DNA from: Elizabethkingia sp. YR214 | GTDB taxonomy: Bacteria > Bacteroidota > Bacteroidia > Flavobacteriales > Weeksellaceae | DNA length: 64,000 nt | Direction of reading: 5' to 3' | Assembly (NCBI RefSeq): GCF_003058195.1 | Contig: NZ_QBUH01000005.1 | Coordinates: 124,001-188,000 of the forward strand | Shown: piece by piece, positions 26,763 to 35,317 of the stretch | Numbering within the stretch: position 1 is the stretch's first letter | Layout: every line of letters begins with the position of its first letter | Notes under the pieces: model-generated | Told to the model about the DNA's origin: nothing | What the model saw: the letters and a program-made list of their open reading frames with translations, nothing else | Databases searched by the model: none | Program-made: the position numbers and the translations under genes

Positions 26763-27848
26763 CTACTCTGCTTTTAATTTCAATGATTTAATTACTTTCA
26801 CCGGATCCTGGAATTTCACTTTCAGTTTCTGATCGTCTTTTACTTTCTGGACACCTTCTAACAGGATTTTATCTCCGGCAGAAATTCCGGATCCTATGAT
26901 ATATAGGTCAGGGAGTTCATATAATACTTTTATATTTCTTGACTTGGCTACACCATTTTTATCAATCACAAAAACATATTTCTGATCCTGAATTTCATAA
27001 GTAGATTTTTGAGGGATAATCAAAGCATTATGAACGGGCATTGTCATCTGAACTTTTCCTGTTTCCCCATTTCTCAGAAGTTTATTTGGATTAAGGAATT
27101 TTGCACGGAAAGCAATATTTCCGGTTTCATTATTAAATTCTCCTTCAATAGTCTGTATTTCGCCTTTCTCAGGAAAAACTTCACCATTGGCCATGATCAG
27201 ATTCACCAATTGGCTTCCTCTGTCACCTGCGTGTGTCTGGTATGTCAAGTACTCTGGCTCGGATACATTGAAGTAAGTATAAATACTTGTATTATCAGAT
27301 AAAGAGGTTAAAAGATCTCCTTCATTGATAAGGCTTCCTAATTTCAGCGGAAGTCTGTTTATTATACCAGAAAACGATGCTTTAACATCTGTAAACGACA
27401 AATGAATCTGAGCTAACTTCACTTCAGCATTGGCAGCATCCAGTTTGGCTTTTGCCATTGCTCTTTCATTTTTGGAAACGATATTATTATTAGCTAGCGT
27501 ACTTGCATTCTGCAGTTCAATCGTTGCCTGCTGAGCTTCTGCTTTTGCTTTTAGTAATTCAGCATGATAAACCTGAGGCATAATTCTGAACAGAGTTTGT
27601 CCTGCATGCACATACTGTCCTTCATCTACATAAATCTTCTCTAGAAATCCTTTTTCCTGAGCCCGGACTTCAATATTTTTCACTGACTGGATCTGTGCAA
27701 CATATTCTTTGTTAATTACTGTATCCTTTACTACAGGAGAAGTTACAGGATAAATAACAGTTTCTTCTTTTTCTTCTTTTTTCTTATTACAGCCAATGGC
27801 CAACAGGAGTATGCTTAGTGCAATGCCTGAGGTAACTCTTTTCATCAT
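26763..27848 (-). CDS. RND efflux periplasmic adaptor lipoprotein
   Basis: A membrane-fusion protein linking pump and channel. It has 361 residues. The lipobox ends LLLAIGC (Cys20). The barrel-sandwich/lipoyl halves are seen in KNIEVRAQEKGFLEKIYVDEGQYV and LSFTDVKASFSGIINRLPLKLGSLI, with a short alpha hairpin between them (AELLKAKAEAQQATIELQN). The beta-barrel and membrane-proximal domains follow. It is the first gene of the efflux operon, and no TetR or MarR repressor is next to it. Two in-frame ATG codons (27848 and 27845) are equivalent. Confidence 0.94.
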   Translation of the reverse strand: MMKRVTSGIALSILLLAIGCNKKKEEKEETVIYPVTSPVVKDTVINKEYVAQIQSVKNIEVRAQEKGFLEKIYVDEGQYVHAGQTLFRIMPQVYHAELLKAKAEAQQATIELQNASTLANNNIVSKNERAMAKAKLDAANAEVKLAQIHLSFTDVKASFSGIINRLPLKLGSLINEGDLLTSLSDNTSIYTYFNVSEPEYLTYQTHAGDRGSQLVNLIMANGEVFPEKGEIQTIEGEFNNETGNIAFRAKFLNPNKLLRNGETGKVQMTMPVHNALIIPQKSTYEIQDQKYVFVIDKNGVAKSRNIKVLYELPDLYIIGSGISAGDKILLEGVQKVKDDQKLKVKFQDPVKVIKSLKLKAE

Positions 27849-27993
27849 AATTTTCAGAGTTTATAAATCGTTAATGTTTTAAACGGGAATAAAATGGTAA
27901 TAGCGAATGTTATAAAGTGTTCATTACCAAAAACACATTACAATAATGTTTCCTGCTTTTAATAAAAACAGAAAGCAAACGGAAAAAGAATGT

Positions 27994-28386
27994 CTAAATT
28001 CTGATAGAACGAATCAGAATGAATTTTTTAATTGTAGAAAAGTTTACAACAAAGTTGTACGCGGTGAGATTTCGCCGCTCGTAGCGCAGTAGCCCTAATA
28101 GACATACAAAACTAAATACACTAGCCAGTACTATGACAGTCTGGAAGTCTACTGAGAATTGAAAGTCATTTTCGCTAAGTTCTAAAGGACTATTATTCCC
28201 TGAGTCATCAGAAGACTGTTGAATTGAAAATTTTTCGTAAGTCTGATTCAGGTGATTTACCTTTTTGGGAAAATGGTGATGAGAATGTGCTAGTTTGCAG
28301 TTTTGAAATGTTCTTACGTGAAGCTTACTCTCCACTACAAAGAGTAAAAATAGCCCTGTCAGTAAAAACACTAAAAAGTTTCTCAT
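27994..28386 (-). CDS. small exported/membrane protein with His cluster, unknown
   Basis: A 130-residue protein that I do not recognise. It begins with a strong hydrophobic segment (MRNFLVFLLTGLFLLFVVES). Next comes a Cys30 and a His-rich motif, LAHSHHHFPKK (His34, 36-38), then a Ser/Asp/Asn-rich polar stretch. A second membrane helix covers about 83-102 (VIVLASVFSFVCLLGLL), and the tail is basic. The layout (signal, His-rich periplasmic loop, helix) suggests a metal- or stress-related envelope protein, but this is speculation. It lies 145 bases upstream of the RND operon on the same strand. Confidence 0.6.
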   Translation of the reverse strand: MRNFLVFLLTGLFLLFVVESKLHVRTFQNCKLAHSHHHFPKKVNHLNQTYEKFSIQQSSDDSGNNSPLELSENDFQFSVDFQTVIVLASVFSFVCLLGLLRYERRNLTAYNFVVNFSTIKKFILIRSIRI

Positions 28387-28687
28387 TTTAAAGCCGCAAA
28401 TGTACACCTAGATTTATAAATAACCAACACAGATTAACAAAGTTTAACTCTTGATATAAAAAATGCAAATTCTAATCAATTATTGTATAACAAAAGAACA
28501 TTTCATAATTATTTAAGTCTCCAACTAAGTATTGTTTCCCCTGTCATTGAATATTTTTGTTCTGTTCGTTTCAGAAACATGAATAAAAAATAAAATAATA
28601 AATTCTATCAAGTTACTAGGATATATAAAAAGAATATTTATATTTGCATCAGAAATAATTGTGACAACAAATTCAAAGCATATAAAA
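28387..28687. other. AT-rich intergenic region upstream of the metNIQ leader
   Basis: About 300 bases with no credible gene. It contains the start region of the small His-rich membrane protein on the left and the metNIQ leader promoter (28639-28646) on the right. A 66-codon minus ORF here overlaps the leader and has no family features. Confidence 0.6.
28639..28646 (+). promoter_or_regulatory. -7 box of the metNIQ leader transcript
   Basis: TATATTTG, a full match to TAnnTTTG, 41 bases before the leader-peptide ATG. No clear -33 TTG at the ideal distance was found. Confidence 0.55.
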
Positions 28688-28780
28688 ATGAACAAAACTA
28701 TCATCAGATATAATAATAAGTCCACAATGATAATGTGTCTTTGTATGGCAATGCCATGTCCGGTTGTATCAGGTGATTAA
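28688..28780 (+). CDS. Met/Cys-rich leader peptide of the metNIQ operon
   Basis: A 30-codon ORF (ATG 28688, TAA 28778) whose residues 14-24 read MIMCLCMAMPC: four Met (14, 16, 20, 22) and three Cys (17, 19, 24) in eleven codons. It ends 98 bases before the GTG start of metN, and an intrinsic terminator lies between. The last codons (28766-28778, GTATCAGGTGATT) can pair at 11 of 13 positions with the left arm of that terminator (28818-28830). Position, composition and alternative pairing are those expected of a ribosome-stalling attenuator sensing Met (or Cys) tRNA charging. It is too short to be listed by usual gene callers. Confidence 0.72.
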   Translation: MNKTIIRYNNKSTMIMCLCMAMPCPVVSGD

Positions 28781-28830
28781 ACAGATATCAAAATAAACAG
28801 ATAAACAGATATACAAAAATCCACTGATAC
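28766..28830 (+). promoter_or_regulatory. candidate antiterminator pairing in the metNIQ leader
   Basis: GTATCAGGTGATT (28766-28778) and AATCCACTGATAC (28818-28830) are complementary except for two adjacent mismatches, with a perfect 7-bp core GTATCAG/CTGATAC. Forming this helix removes the left arm of the terminator. A ribosome at the leader stop codon would cover the first segment and favour termination. One stalled at the early Met codons would leave it free. Confidence 0.62.
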
Positions 28831-28850
28831 GCTCGGCGGATTTTTTTATT
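28816..28850 (+). terminator. intrinsic terminator inside the metNIQ leader
   Basis: AAATCCACTG (28817-28826) pairs with CGGCGGATTT (28834-28843) with one A-C mismatch and one G-T wobble, around a 7-base loop and followed by a run of seven T. It lies upstream of metN and so can only control read-through into the operon. Confidence 0.8.
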
Positions 28851-28878
28851 AATAAACAGTAATTAAAACTGAAAATCA

Positions 28879-29907
28879 GTGATCAAAATAAAAAACATAT
28901 CTAAAACATTTCAACATAAAAAAAAGCATTTTAAAGCCCTTGATAATATAAGTCTGGAAGTTGAACAGGGAGATATTACTGGAATTATAGGCTTTTCGGG
29001 AGCAGGAAAAAGTACACTTATACGTTGTATAAACCTCCTGGAAAAACCAGATGAAGGAGAGGTGATTGTAAACGGAATCAATTTATTAAAGCTAAGTTCT
29101 AAACAACTGGCAGAGCAGAGAAAAAAGATAGGAATGATTTTTCAGCACTTCAATCTTCTCTCTTCCAGAACAGTTTTTGATAATGTTGCATTGCCACTTG
29201 AACTGGATCATGTAAGCAAAACAGAAATCAACAGAAAAGTAAATGAACTTCTGAAAATAGTGGGACTGGAGGATAAAGCAAATGATTATCCCAAAAGTCT
29301 TTCCGGCGGGCAAAAACAACGAGTGGCCATTGCAAGAGCACTAGCAAACGATCCATTCCTACTGTTATGTGATGAAGCGACAAGTTCCCTTGACCCTGCA
29401 ACTACACAGTCTATTCTGCAACTACTACAGGATATTAATAAACGATTGGGGATTACTATTTTACTGATCACTCATGAAATGGAAGTTATAAAATCAATAT
29501 GCAATCATGTTGCCGTAATAGACAAAGGAAAATTAGTTACCAAAGGCACTCTGGATGAAATAATATCTGATAAAGAACACCCTATCATAAAACAATTTAT
29601 AACAGTTAAAACAATGAATATACCGCAATCAATAAGTAAAAGATTACAGGAAGAAGCTGCAGCGGGATTGTTCCCGTTAATAGAAATTGAACTGAACGGT
29701 AATATACCGTTCGAAGAATTATTGTCAGTCGTTTACAGCGACTACAAAATTCCGTATAAACTCATCACTGCTGATGTTGAATATATGGGAAAAGCAAATT
29801 TCGGAAAAATGTTATTACACCTTCAGGGCAATAATGAGGAAAATACAAAAGCTATCCAGTTTTTCAATCAGAATAATATTCAAAACACCATAAAAGGATA
29901 TGTTTGA
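28879..29907 (+). CDS. metN: methionine ABC transporter ATP-binding protein
   Basis: The ATPase of the high-affinity methionine importer. It has 342 residues starting at a GTG codon (28879). Seen: Walker A GFSGAGKST, Q loop IFQHFNLL, signature LSGGQKQR, Walker B LLLCDEATSSLD and H loop LLITHEME. The C-terminal 90 residues (from about 250) form the NIL/ACT-like domain that binds Met and inhibits transport in E. coli MetN. The last 8 bases overlap metI. It is controlled by the leader at 28639-28850. Confidence 0.95.
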   Translation: MIKIKNISKTFQHKKKHFKALDNISLEVEQGDITGIIGFSGAGKSTLIRCINLLEKPDEGEVIVNGINLLKLSSKQLAEQRKKIGMIFQHFNLLSSRTVFDNVALPLELDHVSKTEINRKVNELLKIVGLEDKANDYPKSLSGGQKQRVAIARALANDPFLLLCDEATSSLDPATTQSILQLLQDINKRLGITILLITHEMEVIKSICNHVAVIDKGKLVTKGTLDEIISDKEHPIIKQFITVKTMNIPQSISKRLQEEAAAGLFPLIEIELNGNIPFEELLSVVYSDYKIPYKLITADVEYMGKANFGKMLLHLQGNNEENTKAIQFFNQNNIQNTIKGYV

Positions 29908-30556
29908 TCAGATTACGCTCTCATTACTCCTAAAAGGGCTTTGGGAAACCATTTTCATGACGATAGTTTCAGGATTTTTTGGATTTCTGCTAGGCTTACC
30001 TTTAGGTATAGTACTATTCCTTACCCGAAAAGGGCAATTGCTTGAAAACAGTTTTTATAATCGTTTTCTCTCTGTTTTGGTTAATGTATTCCGGTCTATT
30101 CCCTTTATTATACTTATTGTCTGGATGATTCCTTTTACAAGGGTACTGGTGGGGACTTCTATTGGAATCTGGGCTGCTCTGGTTCCTTTAAGTATTGGTT
30201 GTGCTCCGTTTATTGCAAGACTGGTGGAAAACAGCCTTCTGGAGGTTCCAAATGGACTTATCGAAACAGCGAGAGCTCTTGGTGCAAGTCCGCAGCAAAT
30301 TATCAGCAAGGTTTTACTTCCAGAGGCATTGCCTTCATTAATTAACAATGCTACAATTACACTGATCACATTAGTAGGCTATTCTGCAATGGGAGGAGCC
30401 GTAGGTGCCGGAGGACTGGGACAAGTTGGATATCAGTATGGATATATAGGCTATAATGCGACTATCATGAATACAGTGTTGCTATTGCTTATAGCTCTGG
30501 TATTCGTTATCCAGTTTACAGGAGACAGACTTTCTAAAAAATTCAATCATAGATAA
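29900..30556 (+). CDS. metI: methionine ABC transporter permease
   Basis: The membrane subunit of the importer, 218 residues with about five helices. The EAA loop that docks on the ATPase is ETARALGASPQQIISKVLLPEALP. The N-terminal helix covers ETIFMTIVSGFFGFLLGLPLG. The ATG overlaps the end of metN by 8 bases, and metQ follows after 10 bases. Confidence 0.95.
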   Translation: MFDQITLSLLLKGLWETIFMTIVSGFFGFLLGLPLGIVLFLTRKGQLLENSFYNRFLSVLVNVFRSIPFIILIVWMIPFTRVLVGTSIGIWAALVPLSIGCAPFIARLVENSLLEVPNGLIETARALGASPQQIISKVLLPEALPSLINNATITLITLVGYSAMGGAVGAGGLGQVGYQYGYIGYNATIMNTVLLLLIALVFVIQFTGDRLSKKFNHR

Positions 30557-30566
30557 AATCAAGAGA

Positions 30567-31376
30567 ATGAAAAGATTTACACTTCTAAGTTTAATTACTA
30601 TAGCTTTATTATTTTTATATTCCTGCACAAGCTCTAAAAAAGACAATCCTAATTATATTAAGATAGGGATTGCTTCCGGTCCGGAAAGAGATCTGGCTGA
30701 GGCTGCGAAGAAAGAAGCAAAAGAGAAATACAATCTGGATGTAGAACTGGTTTCTTTCACAGAATATGTACTTCCGAACGAAGCCTTAAATAATGGTGAT
30801 CTTGATGCAAATGCGTTTCAGCATGTTCCATATCTAACTGAGCAATCTAAACAACGAGGTTATAAATTGGCTGTTGTAGGGAAAACCTTTGTATTTCCTA
30901 TCGTAGCATATTCTAAAAAAATAAAAAATATCGCTGAGCTGCAAAACGGTAGTACTGTTGTTATCCCAAATGATCCAACTAATGGCGGACGTTCACTATT
31001 ACTACTACAAAAAAACGGACTGCTAAAACTGAAGGATAACGTTGGATTATTACCAAAAGTAACCGATATTACTGAAAATCCGAAGCAATTAAAAATTGTA
31101 GAGATAGAAGCACCACAACTTCCAAGAGTATTGGATGATAAAGATGTTACAATAGCCGTAATAAATAACAATTTTGCAGCGCAGGCAGGATTGGATCCGG
31201 ATAAAAACGGACTACTGAAGGAAGATAAGGAATCTGCTTATATGAACGTAATCGTTGCAAGAGAGGATAATAAAGACTCGGAAAAAGTAAAAAACTTTGT
31301 AAAAGCATATCAGTCTAAAGCCGTAGAACAAGCTGCTGAAAAAGCATTTAAAGGCGGAGCTATAAAAGGCTGGTAA
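30567..31376 (+). CDS. metQ: methionine-binding lipoprotein
   Basis: The substrate-binding component of the importer (NlpA/MetQ family), 269 residues. The signal peptide has a lipobox ending LLFLYSC (Cys20). The NlpA domain shows IKIGIASGPERDLAEAAKKEA, VSFTEYVLPNEALNNGDLDANAFQHVPYL and ATIAVINNNFA-type blocks that line the Met pocket. It is the third gene of the operon, which is closed by a palindrome at 31454-31483. Confidence 0.94.
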   Translation: MKRFTLLSLITIALLFLYSCTSSKKDNPNYIKIGIASGPERDLAEAAKKEAKEKYNLDVELVSFTEYVLPNEALNNGDLDANAFQHVPYLTEQSKQRGYKLAVVGKTFVFPIVAYSKKIKNIAELQNGSTVVIPNDPTNGGRSLLLLQKNGLLKLKDNVGLLPKVTDITENPKQLKIVEIEAPQLPRVLDDKDVTIAVINNNFAAQAGLDPDKNGLLKEDKESAYMNVIVAREDNKDSEKVKNFVKAYQSKAVEQAAEKAFKGGAIKGW

Positions 31377-31453
31377 CAACATACTATATCTATAAACTGC
31401 TTTTTTGTATAATCAGTTAGTTTATAATATAATGTTTTATTTATTTGGTGAAA

Positions 31454-31483
31454 GAAAGGTCAGAAGAATTCTTCTGACCTTTC
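31454..31483. terminator. bidirectional terminator between metQ and the DUF4861 gene
   Basis: A perfect 30-base palindrome, GAAAGGTCAGAAGAA/TTCTTCTGACCTTTC, lies between convergent genes and is followed by a T-rich run on the plus side (GATTTTT). Confidence 0.9.
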
Positions 31484-31488
31484 GATTT

Positions 31489-32586
31489 TTACATTTTGGT
31501 AACCTTTACAGGATTTATAGATTTATTAGCAAACTGCTCTAAGTATTTCACCCAACTTTCATTATTGGTAATCAGCCCTGCCTTACTCCATACAGCGCCA
31601 CTGTAAAATGTGAACTTCTGATTATTCTTTAGTATAGCCTTTTCCCCTAAATGTTTCAGGGTATTCTGAATCTTTACTTTAGAACCCGGGAAGATTACAG
31701 CTGTTCCAACAATACCATCTTTAGAATCTTCCGGCCAGTAAGCGGCAATATGCTTGGTATCGTCCACCGTCTTTTCACCTTTGCCATCCCAGTGTACAAG
31801 ACCTGCAAACACAGGAAGTGTGGACTGTCCACTAAATGTATATGTAACCTCAACCTTATTGAGTTGAGATCCGGCATCAAGGCTTACTTTTTTTACTGCT
31901 GCAATTTTATATCCATCTACATTTACTTCCGGATACTCTAACTGAAAAGTAAACCTAAGCGGTCCTTTCTCTGTTATCTTATAGCTCTGATAATTTCCTA
32001 AATAGGTAAATTTATCCCCGATAAATGGTAATATATCTCCTGCTCCAAGAGAGCTTCCAACATGGAAAAAATCTAATCCGTCACCATTATCTTTATGATA
32101 ATTGTTTAGTTTATACCATTCGTCTAATATTAGTCTATTGGTGCGTTTAGACCAGGCATCCATCCCCCATGCATTCTGATTAGGGACTTTCTCCAGAGAC
32201 TTACCATACATACGGAAAGCAATTTTATCATTTTCCCATGCAAAATCGTCATATCTTTCCGGAACAAAGCGCCCGTAAACTTTAGCTTCGTTCCGAGACG
32301 GAGTCCCTTCTGTGAAGATTATCTGTTTTTTTTCATTAGGTCTAAAGTCTGTCTGTAATAAGAGTTTCCCGTCCGACAGCCACTGATATGGAATTTCAGT
32401 CTGATTGCTTTTAACAACAAATGTTTTATTCTTTATTCCTGCTACTGTAGCCGCAGAAACTTCAACGGACTGTTGCTTTCTTTCAACCGTAAGTCCATTG
32501 GCTAATTGTAACTTTAGCAACGGCTTTGTCTGTGCAAAAGTAAGCGCTCCTGCAAAGCCTATTGTCAATAATGTGAATGATTTCAT
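31489..32586 (-). CDS. DUF4861 protein, exported, polysaccharide-associated
   Basis: A 365-residue protein with a signal peptide (MKSFTLLTIGFAGALTFAQ). The segments FVPERYDDFAWENDKIAFRMYG, GMDAWSKRTNRLILDEWY and DGLDFFHVGSSLGAGD are those I associate with DUF4861, found beside uronic-acid-degrading enzymes in Bacteroidota. It is coupled (18-base gap) to the GH88-type gene upstream, so a role in breakdown of uronate-containing oligosaccharides in the periplasm is likely. The enzymatic activity is not established. Confidence 0.78.
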   Translation of the reverse strand: MKSFTLLTIGFAGALTFAQTKPLLKLQLANGLTVERKQQSVEVSAATVAGIKNKTFVVKSNQTEIPYQWLSDGKLLLQTDFRPNEKKQIIFTEGTPSRNEAKVYGRFVPERYDDFAWENDKIAFRMYGKSLEKVPNQNAWGMDAWSKRTNRLILDEWYKLNNYHKDNGDGLDFFHVGSSLGAGDILPFIGDKFTYLGNYQSYKITEKGPLRFTFQLEYPEVNVDGYKIAAVKKVSLDAGSQLNKVEVTYTFSGQSTLPVFAGLVHWDGKGEKTVDDTKHIAAYWPEDSKDGIVGTAVIFPGSKVKIQNTLKHLGEKAILKNNQKFTFYSGAVWSKAGLITNNESWVKYLEQFANKSINPVKVTKM

Positions 32587-32604
32587 TTTATAATCTGCAA
32601 AGTT

Positions 32605-33795
32605 CTACAAATACCAGTCTTTATAACGCTTCAAAGCTTCAAGGAAGTAATAATCTGCATATACCAAAGGAACATCTATTTCTGATTTTAATGGTAATGC
32701 TCCAGTGCTATGCATAAGCAGGAAACCTCCGTTTTCACCAAGCTTAGCTCTGTAAGCAGGGCTGGAAAGGTTAATTAATATCTGCTCGGCATTATCAATA
32801 TATTTTTTACGTTCTTTTCCTTTTGTATACTGTCCCAATTCCAGAAAAGCAGATGCCATAAGCGCTGCCGCAGAAGCATCGCGTGGTGCATTCGGAATAT
32901 CCGGTGCATTAAAATCCCAATATGGAATTTTATCTTTTGGCAAATTCGGATTTGTCAGAATGAAATTGGCAATTTTGTTGGCAAAATCCAGATACTTTGG
33001 ATCTTTAGTAAAGCGATACATCATCGTATAACCATATAATCCCCAAGATTGTCCACGAGACCATGCTGACTCATCAGAATATCCCTGCCATGTTTTTTTC
33101 TTTATAACCTCACCTGTATTCAGATCATAATCCAGTACATGATAAGAGCTGTAATCCGGGCGATAGTGATTTTTCATTGTCGTATTGGAATGCGTAACCG
33201 CTATTTCTTGGTATTTTTTATCACCTCCGTTTTGGCTTACCCAATTCAGCATTTCAAGATTCATCATATTATCAATAATAACAGGGCAATCGAATCTTGC
33301 ATTTTTATTCCAGGACTGGATTGCATGGATAGAAGGTCTGTAACGGGTAGATAGTGCCTCTGCAGAATTAAAGATAACTTTTTTGTATTCGGGATTTTTG
33401 GTAATTCTGTATGCATTGCCAAAGCTACAATACATCATAAAGCCTAAATCATGGTTTCCTGTAAAAGTCTGATTGGGTTCAATAATTTTCAGAACTCTTT
33501 CCGCTTCCTTCAGCATTACAGGATCCTTAGTCTCCTCGTATACATAAAGCAAAGATCCCGGATAAAACCCAGTACACCACCAAGTTCTTTCATAGTTCAC
33601 CACTTTACCACTTTTAGCATCGTAAGTTTGTGGAACTTTGTCATCGGGAAGTCCTTTCATAAGGTATTTGAATTGTTGGTCCGCAAATTTAAAATTTTCA
33701 GTTACCAACTTGCCCATTTGCGCCTTTCGTGACTGTGCGCCAAGGCCAAATGCCATTATGGCAAAAGCCATAATTGTCGTTTTTTTAAGAATCAT
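32605..33795 (-). CDS. glycoside hydrolase family 88 (unsaturated glucuronyl hydrolase-like)
   Basis: GH88 enzymes remove the 4,5-unsaturated uronic acid left by polysaccharide lyases. The 396 residues begin with an export signal (about 1-20, ending LGAQS) and form an alpha/alpha barrel. Seen: RTWWCTGFYPGSLLYVYEET, HDLGFMMYCSFG, the catalytic-region block DCPVIIDNMMNLEML and SDESAWSRGQSWGLYGYTMMYR. No polysaccharide lyase or SusC/D pair is in the window, so the substrate (glycosaminoglycan, ulvan or another) is open. Confidence 0.88.
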   Translation of the reverse strand: MILKKTTIMAFAIMAFGLGAQSRKAQMGKLVTENFKFADQQFKYLMKGLPDDKVPQTYDAKSGKVVNYERTWWCTGFYPGSLLYVYEETKDPVMLKEAERVLKIIEPNQTFTGNHDLGFMMYCSFGNAYRITKNPEYKKVIFNSAEALSTRYRPSIHAIQSWNKNARFDCPVIIDNMMNLEMLNWVSQNGGDKKYQEIAVTHSNTTMKNHYRPDYSSYHVLDYDLNTGEVIKKKTWQGYSDESAWSRGQSWGLYGYTMMYRFTKDPKYLDFANKIANFILTNPNLPKDKIPYWDFNAPDIPNAPRDASAAALMASAFLELGQYTKGKERKKYIDNAEQILINLSSPAYRAKLGENGGFLLMHSTGALPLKSEIDVPLVYADYYFLEALKRYKDWYL

Positions 33796-33826
33796 GCGTT
33801 ATCGTTTTTAGTTTGACGCAATTTAC

Positions 33827-35317
33827 TTAAAATTTTGAAATACTCTTAAAGAAATCTCGGTTTAAATATTTATCCAATGAAACAATCTTCATGTAATGGT
33901 TGGCAATAGCTATTAATATAAGTACTACTGCAGGTTTATAGAAAAGATTCAGCAGGTTAGATCCTGTATTAGGCAATAGAATTACCATGGAAACAACCAG
34001 GAAGCACAACACCACAGCATATAACATTTCTATAGAAAAAGGATGTACTTTGAACTTCCGGAAATTGAAAACGATTTTAGCAACATTATACAAGGCTAAA
34101 GAAATGGTTGTAGCCAATGCTACTCCCGAAAGCCCCATATTGGTATATTTAAGAAAATAAAAATTAAGACTTATATTGATTACCGCCAAAAATAACGTTA
34201 CTACAATATTGTAGCGGTAGTATTTGGACATGGATATAATCTGTCCGTTAAAACCTGTTGCAAGATCAAACATCAATCCTATCCCGGTAATCCACAAAAC
34301 AGGCTCTGCAGCGCGTAGTTCAAAACCATTTTTAATTAAATGCGTAAGATAAGGGTAGCCTACCAAAACGCAGGAAAATAATACCAATCCCAAAAACAAT
34401 AAAGACAGGGATGTTTTCTGATGGAATACATTCAGCTCTTCCATTTCATTATTTTCCAAATGTTTATTGATCATAGGTGCTGAGATATTATACAGCCCCA
34501 TCTGAGGAATGGTAAGAACTGAAGTAACAGCAATCACAATCCCATATACTCCGTTATCTTTAAAGTCCATATAACTGGATATCATAACACTGGAAATGCG
34601 CAGAGAAAGATAGTTTCCAATATTACCAAGGAATCCGTAAAATCCATAGTTGAGTACTTCTTTCCAGAAATTATCTTTTTTAATATAATCTACTGAGAAG
34701 TCCGGTTTGAATTTCTCAAGTTTATTCAGGTATATATGATAGCCTATAAGTGCCAAAACAAACATACTTAAAAAGAAAATCATTGAAGGTTTCTCCGGTA
34801 CCCCCATGAAGAAGAACAAAACAAAAGCCCCAAGGTTCGCTATCTTAGGAAAAATATTCTCAAAAATATTGGGTACAACAATTCTTTTATAGTTCGATAT
34901 ATACTTATTATAGATCTGACTAACCGCCAGAATCAAAATCATCGGAATAATAATAACTTTATATCTCCAGAATTTCTCAAACAGTTCCCAGTTTTTTAGA
35001 TCCGGTCTTATCATATTGACCAGAAATAGAAACAAAGTAAACAATACAAAATTCAAAAGTACCATCAAAAGAGACAGACTAAGCAAGTTTTGCTGTTTTC
35101 CTTCTTTCTTGGTATGTAAAAAGAATTTTACATTGGCATAGGATAAACCAAATACAATAAACGGAAGTACTATTTCTGCTGCTGATAAAATATACCGAAG
35201 CTTTCCGTAATAATCCATATCAAGTGGAAAAACGAAAACAGCAGAAAGGGTTCCCAACAGAAAACCTAAATATCCAACTATAGAGTACTTAAAACTCTGT
35301 CTTGCTACAACACTCAT
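33827..35317 (-). CDS. polysaccharide flippase (Wzx/MATE-like)
   Basis: A membrane protein of 496 residues with about 12-14 hydrophobic helices, of the polysaccharide-export/MVF class. It starts MSVVARQSFKYSIVGYLGFLLGTLSAVFVFP, split here by its first helix. It should move lipid-linked glycans across the inner membrane. Its ATG overlaps the stop of the FkbM gene by one base (TAATG), so the two are translationally coupled. Together with the neighbouring glycosyltransferase genes it suggests a small surface-glycan locus. Confidence 0.85.
   Translation of the reverse strand: MSVVARQSFKYSIVGYLGFLLGTLSAVFVFPLDMDYYGKLRYILSAAEIVLPFIVFGLSYANVKFFLHTKKEGKQQNLLSLSLLMVLLNFVLFTLFLFLVNMIRPDLKNWELFEKFWRYKVIIIPMILILAVSQIYNKYISNYKRIVVPNIFENIFPKIANLGAFVLFFFMGVPEKPSMIFFLSMFVLALIGYHIYLNKLEKFKPDFSVDYIKKDNFWKEVLNYGFYGFLGNIGNYLSLRISSVMISSYMDFKDNGVYGIVIAVTSVLTIPQMGLYNISAPMINKHLENNEMEELNVFHQKTSLSLLFLGLVLFSCVLVGYPYLTHLIKNGFELRAAEPVLWITGIGLMFDLATGFNGQIISMSKYYRYNIVVTLFLAVINISLNFYFLKYTNMGLSGVALATTISLALYNVAKIVFNFRKFKVHPFSIEMLYAVVLCFLVVSMVILLPNTGSNLLNLFYKPAVVLILIAIANHYMKIVSLDKYLNRDFFKSISKF

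Noticed and set aside
28525-28725. 66-codon minus ORF upstream of metN
   Set aside because: Hydrophobic but AT-driven composition, overlapping the leader peptide and its promoter. The plus-strand leader explains the region better.
28640-28878. SAM-type riboswitch (S-box) before metNIQ
   Set aside because: The multi-helix S-box core and its conserved loops were not found. A leader peptide and terminator account for the conserved-looking parts.
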